From positions 1 through 64,000 of the forward strand of contig NZ_BMQM01000017.1 of assembly GCF_014648115.1 (NCBI RefSeq): DNA of 64,000 nucleotides, written 5' to 3'. A program made the translations under genes and the position numbers. The notes below the pieces were generated by a model that was given only the letters and a program-made list of their open reading frames with translations, did no database searches and was not told the origin of the DNA. Below, piece after piece: positions 37,719 to 45,996 of the stretch. Each line of letters opens with the position of its first letter. The first letter of the stretch is position 1. Origin of the DNA: Deinococcus seoulensis. Lineage in GTDB: Bacteria; Deinococcota; Deinococci; Deinococcales; Deinococcaceae.

Positions 37719-39194
37719 TTATACACCCATTGCGTCCTTGATCTCCTGCCGCAGGGCCGGACTGTCCACCCATGCCAGCGCCCGGCACAGCGCCCCACTC
37801 CACGCTTCCCGCCGGGAAAACCGGGCCTGTTCACTGAACCGCCAGATGATCCGGATCAACCCGCCCACATTCACGCACTCACGCGCGCCCATCTCGACCA
37901 GCATGTCCCGGATCCGCTGCGCCGCCTGCGGGTGCGGGCGGGCCTCCGGACCCGTCCGGCCCGTCGCGGCCGCCAGCACGGTCACCGCACTGCCGTTACT
38001 GCGCCCAGGCAGCCGGTGCTGCTGGTACTGAAACGACACCTCCCCGCCCGTCAGCATCGGCACTTCGGGCAGGCTCTCGGCGACCTCCTCATGCACGCCC
38101 GGCAGCATCGCCAGCAGCGCGAACGTGTCTGGCACCAGCGCCCGCAGCAGCGCCAGGAACGGCCCGCGCGTCGTCATGGCCTTCAACGCCCCGTTGAACT
38201 CCCTGATCAGGTCGTCGATGTCATCCCCGAACCCGCCCAGCTGGTTGGCGCGCACCATCGCGGCAGCCCAGTGCGCCCGCTGATCCGGCGTCCGCACCGT
38301 CAGGCCCAGCAGCATCGTGCGGGCCTGCGCTGCCATCGGCCGGGCCTGCAACATGCCCCAGGCCCGCACGATCGCCCCGTACTCGGACTGCGGGCTGGCT
38401 CCCGTACGGGGCGGCGCGCTGAACGGAGTGCCCAGCCGTAAGGCCCACAAGGCCCGCGCCACCTGCCCGTACACTCCACCCTGCGGCAGGTCGTCCAGGG
38501 CGGGCTGGTTCCGGCCCAGCAGGGCCAGCGCGAACGCCTGCAACTCATTGAACCCCCTGTGGTCCCGCTCCAACAGGGTCGCGGCGTCCCCGTAATTGCC
38601 CAGGGCGATGTGCGCCTCCGCCAGCAGGCGCAGCGCCCAGGCCTGACGCCGCTCCGTCAGCGGGTTGCGGGCCATGGCGTTCAGCAGCAGTTGCGGGTCC
38701 GGTTCGCCCATGTTGGTGTGAAGGCGTCCGAGTTCCATCTCCACGTGCTGAACGCGGTACTGCATGCCCAGCGCCTCGGCCAGGGTGCGCGCCAGGCGCA
38801 GTTGCGTGAGCGCTTCCGTGAACCGCTGCGCCTCGCCGAGCGCCATGCCCCGCGCGAACGCCCCGTCCGCTGCGTCTTCCACGGCGTGCGGGTCCAGGCT
38901 CGACAGGGACACCTCGGCCGTCTGGAGCACGGTGGAGTACTGCCCGAGCGTGATGTTCGCCAGCAGGCGCAGGCCGTGCGCTCCGGCGACCTGCTCACGG
39001 TCGAGTTCGTCGAGGGCCTCGTTGATGGTTTTCGGGCAGCGGGTGGTCATGGCGATCCGGACCTTCCGGCGGACCCGGAGGTCGCCACTCGCATCTGACA
39101 GCGCGGCAATGAGTTCGGTCGGGTGGTTCGAGGTGCTGATGAGGTGGTCCCAGGTGGCGGGCGTGCTGGCGGGTTCGTTGCGAGTCAGAGTCAT
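37719..39194 (-). CDS. TPR-repeat protein under switch control
   Basis: 491 aa from ATG 39194 (a TTG precedes it). Helix pairs of about 34 residues fill the protein (RLLANITLGQYSTVLQTAEV, GMALGEAQRFTEALTQLRLA, LRLLAEAHIALGNYGDAATL), the tetratricopeptide pattern of signalling or scaffold proteins such as Rap-type regulators. No HTH is seen at the N-terminus. A switch operator lies in its promoter, divergent from the 39335 operon. Confidence 0.7.
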   Translation of the reverse strand: MTLTRNEPASTPATWDHLISTSNHPTELIAALSDASGDLRVRRKVRIAMTTRCPKTINEALDELDREQVAGAHGLRLLANITLGQYSTVLQTAEVSLSSLDPHAVEDAADGAFARGMALGEAQRFTEALTQLRLARTLAEALGMQYRVQHVEMELGRLHTNMGEPDPQLLLNAMARNPLTERRQAWALRLLAEAHIALGNYGDAATLLERDHRGFNELQAFALALLGRNQPALDDLPQGGVYGQVARALWALRLGTPFSAPPRTGASPQSEYGAIVRAWGMLQARPMAAQARTMLLGLTVRTPDQRAHWAAAMVRANQLGGFGDDIDDLIREFNGALKAMTTRGPFLALLRALVPDTFALLAMLPGVHEEVAESLPEVPMLTGGEVSFQYQQHRLPGRSNGSAVTVLAAATGRTGPEARPHPQAAQRIRDMLVEMGARECVNVGGLIRIIWRFSEQARFSRREAWSGALCRALAWVDSPALRQEIKDAMGV

Positions 39195-39199
39195 CAATA

Positions 39200-39216
39200 C
39201 CTCAACTTAGTTTAGG
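39200..39216. promoter_or_regulatory. Switch operator 3
   Basis: CCTCAACTTAGTTTAGG matches the 36.6-kb operators with two changes. It lies 6-22 bp upstream of the TPR gene start and would repress it. Confidence 0.65.
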
Positions 39217-39218
39217 TC

Positions 39219-39248
39219 TTGCGTCATAGACTAAACTCAGTTTATACT
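39219..39248 (+). promoter_or_regulatory. Promoter and operator 4 of the plus-strand operon
   Basis: TTGCGT (39219-39224), 18-nt spacer, TATACT (39243-39248). Operator ACTAAACTCAGTTTATA (39230-39246) fills the spacer and -10. Predicted start near 39255, giving an 80-nt leader before the ATG at 39335. Confidence 0.7.
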
Positions 39249-39334
39249 CTGGTCAAGCCCGAGAAAAACGGCGAATCCCCCAACCCGAACGCCCGGCAGA
39301 GCGAAATTCAAGGGAGGGGGAACCGAGGTCCAGC

Positions 39335-39736
39335 ATGACGCACGCCACCCCGACCGTCAAGACCGCCCCCCGCTTCAACCTCGCCCTGATCGTGAACGAG
39401 GCCCGCCTGCACGGCGCGGCGTTCAACATCCTGAACCCCACCTGCGTGATCACCGTGGACGGCGCCGAGTACAGCCTGGAGTGGTTCCACACCGAGTTCA
39501 GCAACATGGGCCGCACCCTGATCTACACGGTCACGGTAACGCACCGCGACACCGGCCGCCGCGTCGAGTACCGCGTGATCGAAGCCGTCCGCCGCAACCG
39601 CAAGGGCGAAGGCAAGGTCCACTACAACTGCCGGTACGCCGGGATGAACGTCCACGGGTTCGAGGAAGCCAGCGAGCACCTCGCCCAGACCGCCGCCGCG
39701 TTCCTCGCCCGCCGCGCCGCGCAGGTGGCCGCGTGA
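39335..39736 (+). CDS. First gene of plus operon, hypothetical
   Basis: 133 aa. NLALIVNEARLHGAAFNILN, CVITVDGAEYSLEWFHTEFS and LIYTVTVTHRDTGRRVEYRV are beta-strands in a compact domain. Unrecognised; the gene is under the switch operator. Confidence 0.7.
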   Translation: MTHATPTVKTAPRFNLALIVNEARLHGAAFNILNPTCVITVDGAEYSLEWFHTEFSNMGRTLIYTVTVTHRDTGRRVEYRVIEAVRRNRKGEGKVHYNCRYAGMNVHGFEEASEHLAQTAAAFLARRAAQVAA

Positions 39737-39942
39737 CCGCCGCCCACTACCGCGCCGACTGGGTCGTCACCGGCCCGCAGCGCCTCACCCGCCTCGAGGA
39801 GTACCAGGGCCGCTACTGGGTGGTGTTCATCGCCGAGCTGCACGCCGACCCCTGCACGCCCGAACGCGCCCACCTGAGCCTGCGCGCCGCACGCCTGGCC
39901 CGACTGGCCCGCCGCGCCCTCGAACTGGAGCGCTCGAACTGA
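39733..39942 (+). CDS. Hypothetical protein
   Basis: 69 aa, GTG overlapping the previous stop. HYRADWVVTGPQRLTRLEEY, GRYWVVFIAELHA and an Arg/Leu-rich helix at the end. Unrecognised. Confidence 0.6.
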   Translation: MTAAHYRADWVVTGPQRLTRLEEYQGRYWVVFIAELHADPCTPERAHLSLRAARLARLARRALELERSN

Positions 39943-40142
39943 TGCCCGACCGCCTCCAGGACCTGTACGAGTTCGAACGCGAGCTGCGCGAAGCGATCGC
40001 CGAAGGCGGCCCTGACAGCCCCAACCGCGCCATCTGGCTCCAGGCCCGCCGGAACGTCCTGGCCCAGATGCAGCTCCACCGCCGTGAGTACAGCGCCAAG
40101 CAGCCCCTCCCCCTCACCCTCGCCGACAGGAGCGCCGCATGA
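39942..40142 (+). CDS. Hypothetical helical protein
   Basis: 66 aa, TGATG overlap. RLQDLYEFERELREAIAEGG, then NRAIWLQARRNVLAQMQLHR. Probably a small coiled coil. Confidence 0.6.
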   Translation: MPDRLQDLYEFERELREAIAEGGPDSPNRAIWLQARRNVLAQMQLHRREYSAKQPLPLTLADRSAA

Positions 40143-40447
40143 CCACCCACCCCGCACCCGTGACCACCGTGCCCGTGTACGCCGCCCACGAACGCCGCGC
40201 CGCCCGCCCCAGCCGCCTCGTGCGCCGCTGGCGGGTGTTCCGCCGCCGTGAACTGCCGTTCGCGCTGGCCGGGCTGGGCATGGTGAGCGTCCTGGCCCTG
40301 ACCATCAGTGTCGTCCTGGTCGAGGGACCCACGCGCCTGCTGTCCGCCGCCGGGCTGATCGCGGGAGTGCTGCTGTTCGTGCGTGCCCTGTACGCCGCGC
40401 CCGGCCCGATCCGCGAGTACGTGGACCTGCCCGGCGGTCGCCAGTGA
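40139..40447 (+). CDS. Two-helix membrane protein
   Basis: 102 aa. Arg-rich cytoplasmic N-terminus, membrane helices ALAGLGMVSVLALTISVVLV and LLSAAGLIAGVLLFVRALYA. Coupled to both neighbours. Unrecognised. Confidence 0.65.
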   Translation: MTTHPAPVTTVPVYAAHERRAARPSRLVRRWRVFRRRELPFALAGLGMVSVLALTISVVLVEGPTRLLSAAGLIAGVLLFVRALYAAPGPIREYVDLPGGRQ

Positions 40448-40893
40448 CTCGCACGAACGCCCGGCAGCAGCGGCAGGCGGCCCGCGCCCTGAACCGCCGC
40501 CGCCCCGCGAACCGCGCGCCCGCGCACCAGCAGCGTCGCCTGCTGCGCGTCCTGCTGCCCATGTCCCCCCTGACCAGCACCGCGCTGGCCATCGCCACCG
40601 GAAAGCGCGTCTCGACGACCTGCGTTCAGCTCGGCACGCTCCGGGACGCGCGCATGACCGTCCAGGCGCCCATCACGGCCCTGGCGCAGTACCGCTGCGG
40701 CGGGTACGCCAAGCAGGCGGTCGCGCCGTCCGCGCTGGCCTTCCTGGTCATGTACCGCAAACCCGCACCCCTGCGCCCGCAGGCGCACCTGATCGCGCTG
40801 AGTGAACTGGTGGACGGCACGTTCCGCGACTGCGGCGCCCTGATGCTCAACCGCCCCCAGACGCCCGCGCAGGCCCTGGCAGGTGCCGCGTGA
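40444..40893 (+). CDS. Hypothetical basic protein
   Basis: 149 aa, GTG overlapping stop. N-terminus rich in Arg/Gln; LLPMSPLTSTALAIATGKRV, AQYRCGGYAKQAVAPSALAF. May contain a winged helix. Unrecognised. Confidence 0.6.
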   Translation: MTRTNARQQRQAARALNRRRPANRAPAHQQRRLLRVLLPMSPLTSTALAIATGKRVSTTCVQLGTLRDARMTVQAPITALAQYRCGGYAKQAVAPSALAFLVMYRKPAPLRPQAHLIALSELVDGTFRDCGALMLNRPQTPAQALAGAA

Positions 40894-41447
40894 GCAGCGC
40901 CCTGACCGCCCCGAACGCAGACGCCGCCGAGATCCTGCACCACGTGTACCACGGCAGCGGCGTGACGCGCGCCGAACTGACCCGCGCCCTGGAAGTACGC
41001 GCGGGCGTCGTGGCGGCCGCGCTGGACGCCTTCAAGGACGCCGGACTCATCCACTTCGACGACCTGCGGTACTACCCCAGCCTGAACGACGACACGGACG
41101 CCACCGCCCGCCGCGAGTACGCCCGCCTGAGCGGCGCCCGCAGCTGCCGCACCTGCGGCTGCACCGACCAGTGGGCCTGCGAAGGCGGCTGCGATTGGAT
41201 CGACGAGGACCTGTGCAGCACCTGCGACCCGAGTGTCGTCAGCATGCTCAACCGTGCAAGCTGCGTCGGAGCTGAGGACGGCGTCAGCGTGTGGACCGAA
41301 CTGAACGATGGGGGCGACGTGCGCCTGATGATTCAGAACAGCACGGGTCGTCAGGCTGCCATTCTCACGAGCGCTGAGGCCGTCGAGATCGCCACGAATC
41401 TCCTGATGTACGCCCGCGCCGCCGAACGCGACGGGGAACTGCTGTGA
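40890..41447 (+). CDS. Zinc-binding winged-helix protein
   Basis: 185 aa. N-terminal helix-turn-helix (EILHHVYHGSGVTRAELTRA), then a cysteine cluster CRTCGCTDQWACEGGCDWID, DLCSTC, a zinc-binding unit common in phage proteins of unknown function. Methylase-like gene follows at once. Confidence 0.7.
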   Translation: MSSALTAPNADAAEILHHVYHGSGVTRAELTRALEVRAGVVAAALDAFKDAGLIHFDDLRYYPSLNDDTDATARREYARLSGARSCRTCGCTDQWACEGGCDWIDEDLCSTCDPSVVSMLNRASCVGAEDGVSVWTELNDGGDVRLMIQNSTGRQAAILTSAEAVEIATNLLMYARAAERDGELL

Positions 41448-42235
41448 GCCGCCTGAAGACCGCCATGGACCGCGACCGGGGCGCGCAGCAGGCCGCGACC
41501 GGACTGGTCGGCGATCCGCTCAAGCTGCCCTTCGCGCGCATCCTTCAGGAAGCCCAGCAGATCCGCGTCAGCGAGGCGTACCGCCGCATGGTCACCGCCG
41601 GCGCGTGCGCCCTGACCGGCGGCCGCGCTGAGGCCCTGTACCTCGACACCATTGGGGGCCTGAACGCCCACGACCTGGACGTGATCGTGCGCGCGTTCCG
41701 CCAGCTGGTCGTGGACATGGAGCACCGCCCGTTCCTGGACCTGCTGGGGCCGCTGTACATGGAGATCGGCCACAAACTGGACAAACAGGACCGGGGCGAA
41801 TTCTTCACTCCCTTCTGCCTGAACCGCCTGATGGTGGACCTGATGACGGCGCAGGACCCGCGCGCCATGTTCACGCCCGGCGAGATCCTGACCGCGAACG
41901 AACCCGCCTGCGGCACCAGCGGCATGGTCCTGGCGTTCGCGGAGCACCTCACCAACCACGGCGTCAGCCCCCTGCACCTGCGCTGGACGGTGCAGGACCT
42001 CAGCCAGACCAGCTGCTACGCCAGCTACATCAACCTGACCCTCTGGGGCGTCCCGGCCACCGTCATCTGCGGCGACACGCTGCGCATGACCGTGAACTGG
42101 GCGTGGCAGAACGTCCACTGGCACCAGGCGAAACCCTGGCCCACCGCCGAGGAACGCCGCGCGCACGTCGCCGAGGTCATGCGCCAGGAGCGATTCCTGC
42201 GCGTGTTCCAGGAACTGTTCGTGGGGGCCGCGTGA
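41444..42235 (+). CDS. N6-DNA methylase-like protein lacking NPPY
   Basis: 263 aa. EFFTPFCLNRLMVDLM and NEPACGTSGMVLAFAEHLTN are the SAM-binding motif I region of HsdM-type N6-adenine methylases, and VQDLSQTSCYASYINLTLWG with VICGDTLRM follow. The catalytic (N/D)PP(Y/F) motif expected next is not present: the protein goes to MTVNWAWQNVHWHQAKPWPT and ends. It may be a SAM-binding or regulatory protein rather than a working methylase. GTG start. Confidence 0.75.
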   Translation: MSRLKTAMDRDRGAQQAATGLVGDPLKLPFARILQEAQQIRVSEAYRRMVTAGACALTGGRAEALYLDTIGGLNAHDLDVIVRAFRQLVVDMEHRPFLDLLGPLYMEIGHKLDKQDRGEFFTPFCLNRLMVDLMTAQDPRAMFTPGEILTANEPACGTSGMVLAFAEHLTNHGVSPLHLRWTVQDLSQTSCYASYINLTLWGVPATVICGDTLRMTVNWAWQNVHWHQAKPWPTAEERRAHVAEVMRQERFLRVFQELFVGAA

Positions 42236-42723
42236 GCCGCCGTCGCCTCCTGCCGGAAACCTGGCTGACTGGCCAGTTCGTGTCCTACCGTGCCGAGCCC
42301 GGCCTGTACATCCCCAGCGTGGTCCTGCTCGACGCCGGAGAGCCTGCCCCGTCGCTGACCGTGCATGTCCACGGTCAGGGCGAAGTCCAGGCCGCCCGCG
42401 CCGACATCACGCCCCGCGCCGGCCGCATCGATCACCCCCTTCAGGTCGGGGATGACGTGCACGGGCGTCTGATGGAGCCGCACGGACTGCCGCTGTTCGA
42501 AGGGGACTGGACGGTCACTCGCGCTGGCCTGAGCGTCACCCTCGTGAACGCCCGCGTGCCCGGCGAGCGCATCGTGAACCCCGCGTACCTCGTCGTGACC
42601 CGCCGCGCCGACCTCGCGCTGGCCCTGGCGGAACTGTCCGCAGCTGCGGAGCGACGCGCTGGTACCCGCAAGCGCCACGCCATCCAGCCGGAATTCGGGC
42701 CGCTGTTCGGGGGTGCCCGGTGA
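42232..42723 (+). CDS. Hypothetical beta-rich protein
   Basis: 163 aa, GTG overlapping stop. LTGQFVSYRAEPGLYIPSVV, SLTVHVHGQGEVQAARADIT and GDDVHGRLMEPHGLPLFEGD suggest a small beta-barrel. Basic C-terminus. Unrecognised. Confidence 0.65.
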   Translation: MSRRRLLPETWLTGQFVSYRAEPGLYIPSVVLLDAGEPAPSLTVHVHGQGEVQAARADITPRAGRIDHPLQVGDDVHGRLMEPHGLPLFEGDWTVTRAGLSVTLVNARVPGERIVNPAYLVVTRRADLALALAELSAAAERRAGTRKRHAIQPEFGPLFGGAR

Positions 42724-44897
42724 CCTTCCGCGCTGGCCAGACCGTCACCGGCCCCAGCCTGAGCGGTCCCGTGACCGGCACGGTCATCCGTGTTCGCCCC
42801 AGCATCATCGACCGCAGCGTCCTGATCGTCGACATCGACGTGGACGGCGAGGAGCACCACGTGCCCGCCGAAGACTGCGCCATCGCCCGCGCGCCCCGCG
42901 CCGCCACCCCGGAGGAACCCGTGACCGCCACCGACGCGCCCAGCGCCGACCAGCAGGCCCCCGCCCCCAGCCACGGCTGGATGCACCCCAACAACTCCCA
43001 CCTCGCCCACTGGGGTGACGGCACCCGCGTCCTGTGCGGCCGCATGGTCCCCGACGGCACCGATATCGTGAACACCGACCCGCACGCCGACGTGCAGCGC
43101 TGCTCGAAGTGCGACAAGGCGCTCGGGCGGCAACTGGACGCGCAGACCCCAGCTCCCGCGCAGATCGAAGTGCCCCAGCGCACTCCCGACGCCGCCCCGC
43201 AGTTCGAAGTACCGCAGTTCGAAGCGCCCACCCTGGGCCTGCAGGCCGTGCCCTGGAACCGCGTCCTGAACAGCAGCCTCAACCCCCGCAAGCACTTCGA
43301 CGCGGACAGCCTGCGGGAACTCGCCGTGAGCATCTACCGCAAGGGCCTCCAGCAGAACCTCGTCGCCCGCCCCCACCCCGACCGCCCCGGCCACTTCGAG
43401 ATCGCCGCCGGGGAGCGCCGCTGGCGCGCCATTGGACTGCTCACCCAGGGCTTCGAGGTGGACGGGCACGAGTGGCTGGAATGGCCGGCCAGCACCCCCG
43501 TGAACGTCCTGGTGCAGGACCTCACGGACCTGGAACTGCTGGAGGTCGCCACGGCCGAGAACGTCCAGCGGCGCCGCATGACCCCCATCGAGGAGGCCGA
43601 CGCCTTCGCCGCCCTCGCGGATCACGGCAGTCCCATCGAGGACATCGCCGCGAAGTTCGGGTACACCCGCCGGACCGTCGTGCGCCGCATCCAGATCAGC
43701 CGCGCCCTGTCGCCGCTGCTGCGTGACGAGTTCAACACCGGCAACCTGACGCTCGCGCAGGTGGAAGTCCTCGTCACGGTCGCGCCGGAAGTGCAGGAGG
43801 CCGTCTGGAACGGGTACCTGCGCAGCAACCCGCGCCTGTACCCCCCGGAGCACATCCGCAAGCACCTCCCGAACAACCTGTTCCTCGTCCGGCACCGGCA
43901 GTTCCCTCCCGCCTGGTACACCGGCGGGGTCGTCGAGGCGGACCTGTTCGACGACGTGGAACCGTACTTCCAGGATCCGGCGCAGGCCATGGAGTGCCAG
44001 CTCCGGCACGCGCGGGTCCTGGCGGATCAGGACGTGGCGGGCGGCGCGGCGTTCGCGGAGGTCGTGCTGAACGCCATGCGCCACCACTACGGCGAAACCG
44101 GCAACGGCGTCGCGTACAGCGTCAAGAACAGCGGCGAGATGGAACGCTGGGAGAACATCGGCGCCCGCCGCAGCTGGTCCCCGCTGCCCGACAGTGGGTA
44201 CAGCGTCAAGAACCCAACCCCGGACAGCGGTGCGAACACCAGCACCCCCCAGGGCGCGGCCACCCAGCCCGGCGCGGCCCAGGCCAGCGCTCCCCAGGCA
44301 GACCGGCCCGCCGCGCCCAGGTACCCGGCCCCGTGGTCCCTGGATGACATCCGCGTTGACGCGGCCCTGACCGGCCCTGACCGTCGCCGCCGCCTGCAGG
44401 CCGCGTACATCCTCGACAGCATGCTGGACCGCGAAGTCCCGCACATCACGCCTGAACTCACCCGCGCGGCCGACCGTCTGGAACTGCTGTTCAGCACGCA
44501 CCTGAAACGCAACGGGGACGGCTGGACCCTGGGCGCCGAGCCCAAGGATGAGACGGCGGAACTCGCGGTTGCCACCGAGATCCTGCGCCTGCTGCTCACC
44601 CTGACCGGCGCGGACCTCGACACGCTGTTCTACGGGTACTTCCACCGCGAGTTGAGCTTCTCGAACACCGCCGCCCCGACCGCGCTGGGCAACCTGGACC
44701 CGTTCACGTTGACGGAAGGTTTCCTGGGAGGCTGCGACACGCTCGCCCTTCAGGAGATCTGGGACGACGCGGGCCTGGGCGACCGGGCCAACACCACGGA
44801 CGAGTACCTGCGCTCGATGCTGCTCGAAGAAGCCCCCACCCTGGCTGCGCGTGGCTTCCTGCCCCGGCCCCTGCGCCCCGAGGCCGACGATGACTGA
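42720..44897 (+). CDS. ParB-like protein with N-terminal zinc-ribbon region
   Basis: 725 aa, very long for the family. Residues 1-140 hold a beta-barrel-like start and a possible Zn site (CGRM, CSKCDKA). The ParB N-terminal domain follows: NPRKHF (188-193), LAVSIYRKGLQQNLVARPHP, and box II GERRWRA (231-237) for CTP or nucleotide binding; then HTH FGYTRRTVVRRIQISRALSP. The C-terminal 300 residues are low-complexity and helical. It may be a partition protein or a ParB/KorB-like regulator. The plasmid-type ParA lies 9 kb downstream with its own partner. Confidence 0.8.
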   Translation: MTFRAGQTVTGPSLSGPVTGTVIRVRPSIIDRSVLIVDIDVDGEEHHVPAEDCAIARAPRAATPEEPVTATDAPSADQQAPAPSHGWMHPNNSHLAHWGDGTRVLCGRMVPDGTDIVNTDPHADVQRCSKCDKALGRQLDAQTPAPAQIEVPQRTPDAAPQFEVPQFEAPTLGLQAVPWNRVLNSSLNPRKHFDADSLRELAVSIYRKGLQQNLVARPHPDRPGHFEIAAGERRWRAIGLLTQGFEVDGHEWLEWPASTPVNVLVQDLTDLELLEVATAENVQRRRMTPIEEADAFAALADHGSPIEDIAAKFGYTRRTVVRRIQISRALSPLLRDEFNTGNLTLAQVEVLVTVAPEVQEAVWNGYLRSNPRLYPPEHIRKHLPNNLFLVRHRQFPPAWYTGGVVEADLFDDVEPYFQDPAQAMECQLRHARVLADQDVAGGAAFAEVVLNAMRHHYGETGNGVAYSVKNSGEMERWENIGARRSWSPLPDSGYSVKNPTPDSGANTSTPQGAATQPGAAQASAPQADRPAAPRYPAPWSLDDIRVDAALTGPDRRRRLQAAYILDSMLDREVPHITPELTRAADRLELLFSTHLKRNGDGWTLGAEPKDETAELAVATEILRLLLTLTGADLDTLFYGYFHRELSFSNTAAPTALGNLDPFTLTEGFLGGCDTLALQEIWDDAGLGDRANTTDEYLRSMLLEEAPTLAARGFLPRPLRPEADDD

Positions 44898-45225
44898 GCC
44901 TGCCTTCATCCCGGCCGTGCACTTCGAGCTGGAGTTCAAGTCCGACTTCCGCCAGCTGCTGGGTCACCCTGGCCACCCGGCGCAGGTCATGTACGCCAGC
45001 GCCCTGCTCGCCGTGTTCGGGCTGCCCGTCACCACGCCCGTCCGCCTCAGCATCCGCTTCACGGACCGCAACCAGCTGATCGCCGTCAACGGCCCCGTGG
45101 CTCACGAGGCGTCCCCGGCGGAGGTCGGCGCGGCACTGAACGCGGCGGGCGCCATCGTGGCCACCACCTTCGTCCTGCCCACGCGCGTAATCACCGACCT
45201 GAACGGGGAGGCCGCCGATGCGTGA
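44890..45225 (+). CDS. Hypothetical protein
   Basis: 111 aa, overlaps the ParB-like gene by 8 bp. FIPAVHFELEFKSDFRQLLG, VRLSIRFTDRNQLIAVNG and IVATTFVLPTRVIT are beta-strands around a helix. Unrecognised. Confidence 0.6.
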   Translation: MTEPAFIPAVHFELEFKSDFRQLLGHPGHPAQVMYASALLAVFGLPVTTPVRLSIRFTDRNQLIAVNGPVAHEASPAEVGAALNAAGAIVATTFVLPTRVITDLNGEAADA

Positions 45226-45493
45226 CCTGAACCGCCTTCAGTTCATGGCCGCCCCGCAGGGGAACCAGCCGGACCGCGTGGCCGTCGCTGTGGTCGGCGG
45301 GGAGGTCGTCGGGTACGCCCGCACCCTCGCGGACGCCCTGGTACTGGAAGCAGGTTGGCACGCCTACATGCGCCAGCGGCCCCGCGCACACGGCGGGAAC
45401 GCCCGCGAACGGCACCACTGGTACCGGGGCTGGGACCGCGCCAGGGCCTGGGTCAAGCAGCGCGCCCGCACCCACCCCCGGCGGGCCGCCTGA
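45218..45493 (+). CDS. Hypothetical basic protein
   Basis: 91 aa. RVAVAVVGGEVVGYARTLAD, then LVLEAGWHAYMRQRPRAHGG and a very basic C-terminus RAWVKQRARTHPRRAA. Unrecognised. Confidence 0.6.
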   Translation: MRDLNRLQFMAAPQGNQPDRVAVAVVGGEVVGYARTLADALVLEAGWHAYMRQRPRAHGGNARERHHWYRGWDRARAWVKQRARTHPRRAA

Positions 45494-45996
45494 TGGACGT
45501 CCTCACCGCCCACAACGCACGCGGGTACCTGCACGCCGTCACCTGCGACCACCCCGCCGGGCTCGGGGAGCTGTTCGCCCGCACCATGCGCGCCCAGGGG
45601 TGCATCGTCACGCGCCGCAGCATGGCCGACCACCTCGCCCAGATCGCCGCCGGACGGGCCGGGCACGCCCCCACGGACTCACCCGCGCAGGCGGTCACGC
45701 CGGACCTTCCGGAAGTCGGGGCCAGCGTCACGGTCCCGCACCTGGGTGCCGGGGTGGTGATCACCCTCCTGGCCTGGCCGGACGGCACGCGCGCCGCACT
45801 GGTCCGCGCCCGCAACGGCGAGAGCCTCGCGCGGCCCGGGCAGTGGACGCCGCTGGACACGCCCGCCCAGCCCACGCAGGATGCCCCGTCCCCTGAACCG
45901 CCCATGCAGCCGCCCGACCCGCCCCTGCCCGATGCGCCCGTCCTCTCCGCCCCCACGTGCATGCCGACGCTGTTCGGCGAATGGAGCCCCGCATGA
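45493..45996 (+). CDS. Hypothetical protein with Pro-rich tail
   Basis: 167 aa, TGATG overlap. GLGELFARTMRAQGCIVTRR, VGASVTVPHLGAGVVITLLA, then a disordered Pro/Asp-rich tail. Unrecognised. Confidence 0.6.
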   Translation: MDVLTAHNARGYLHAVTCDHPAGLGELFARTMRAQGCIVTRRSMADHLAQIAAGRAGHAPTDSPAQAVTPDLPEVGASVTVPHLGAGVVITLLAWPDGTRAALVRARNGESLARPGQWTPLDTPAQPTQDAPSPEPPMQPPDPPLPDAPVLSAPTCMPTLFGEWSPA

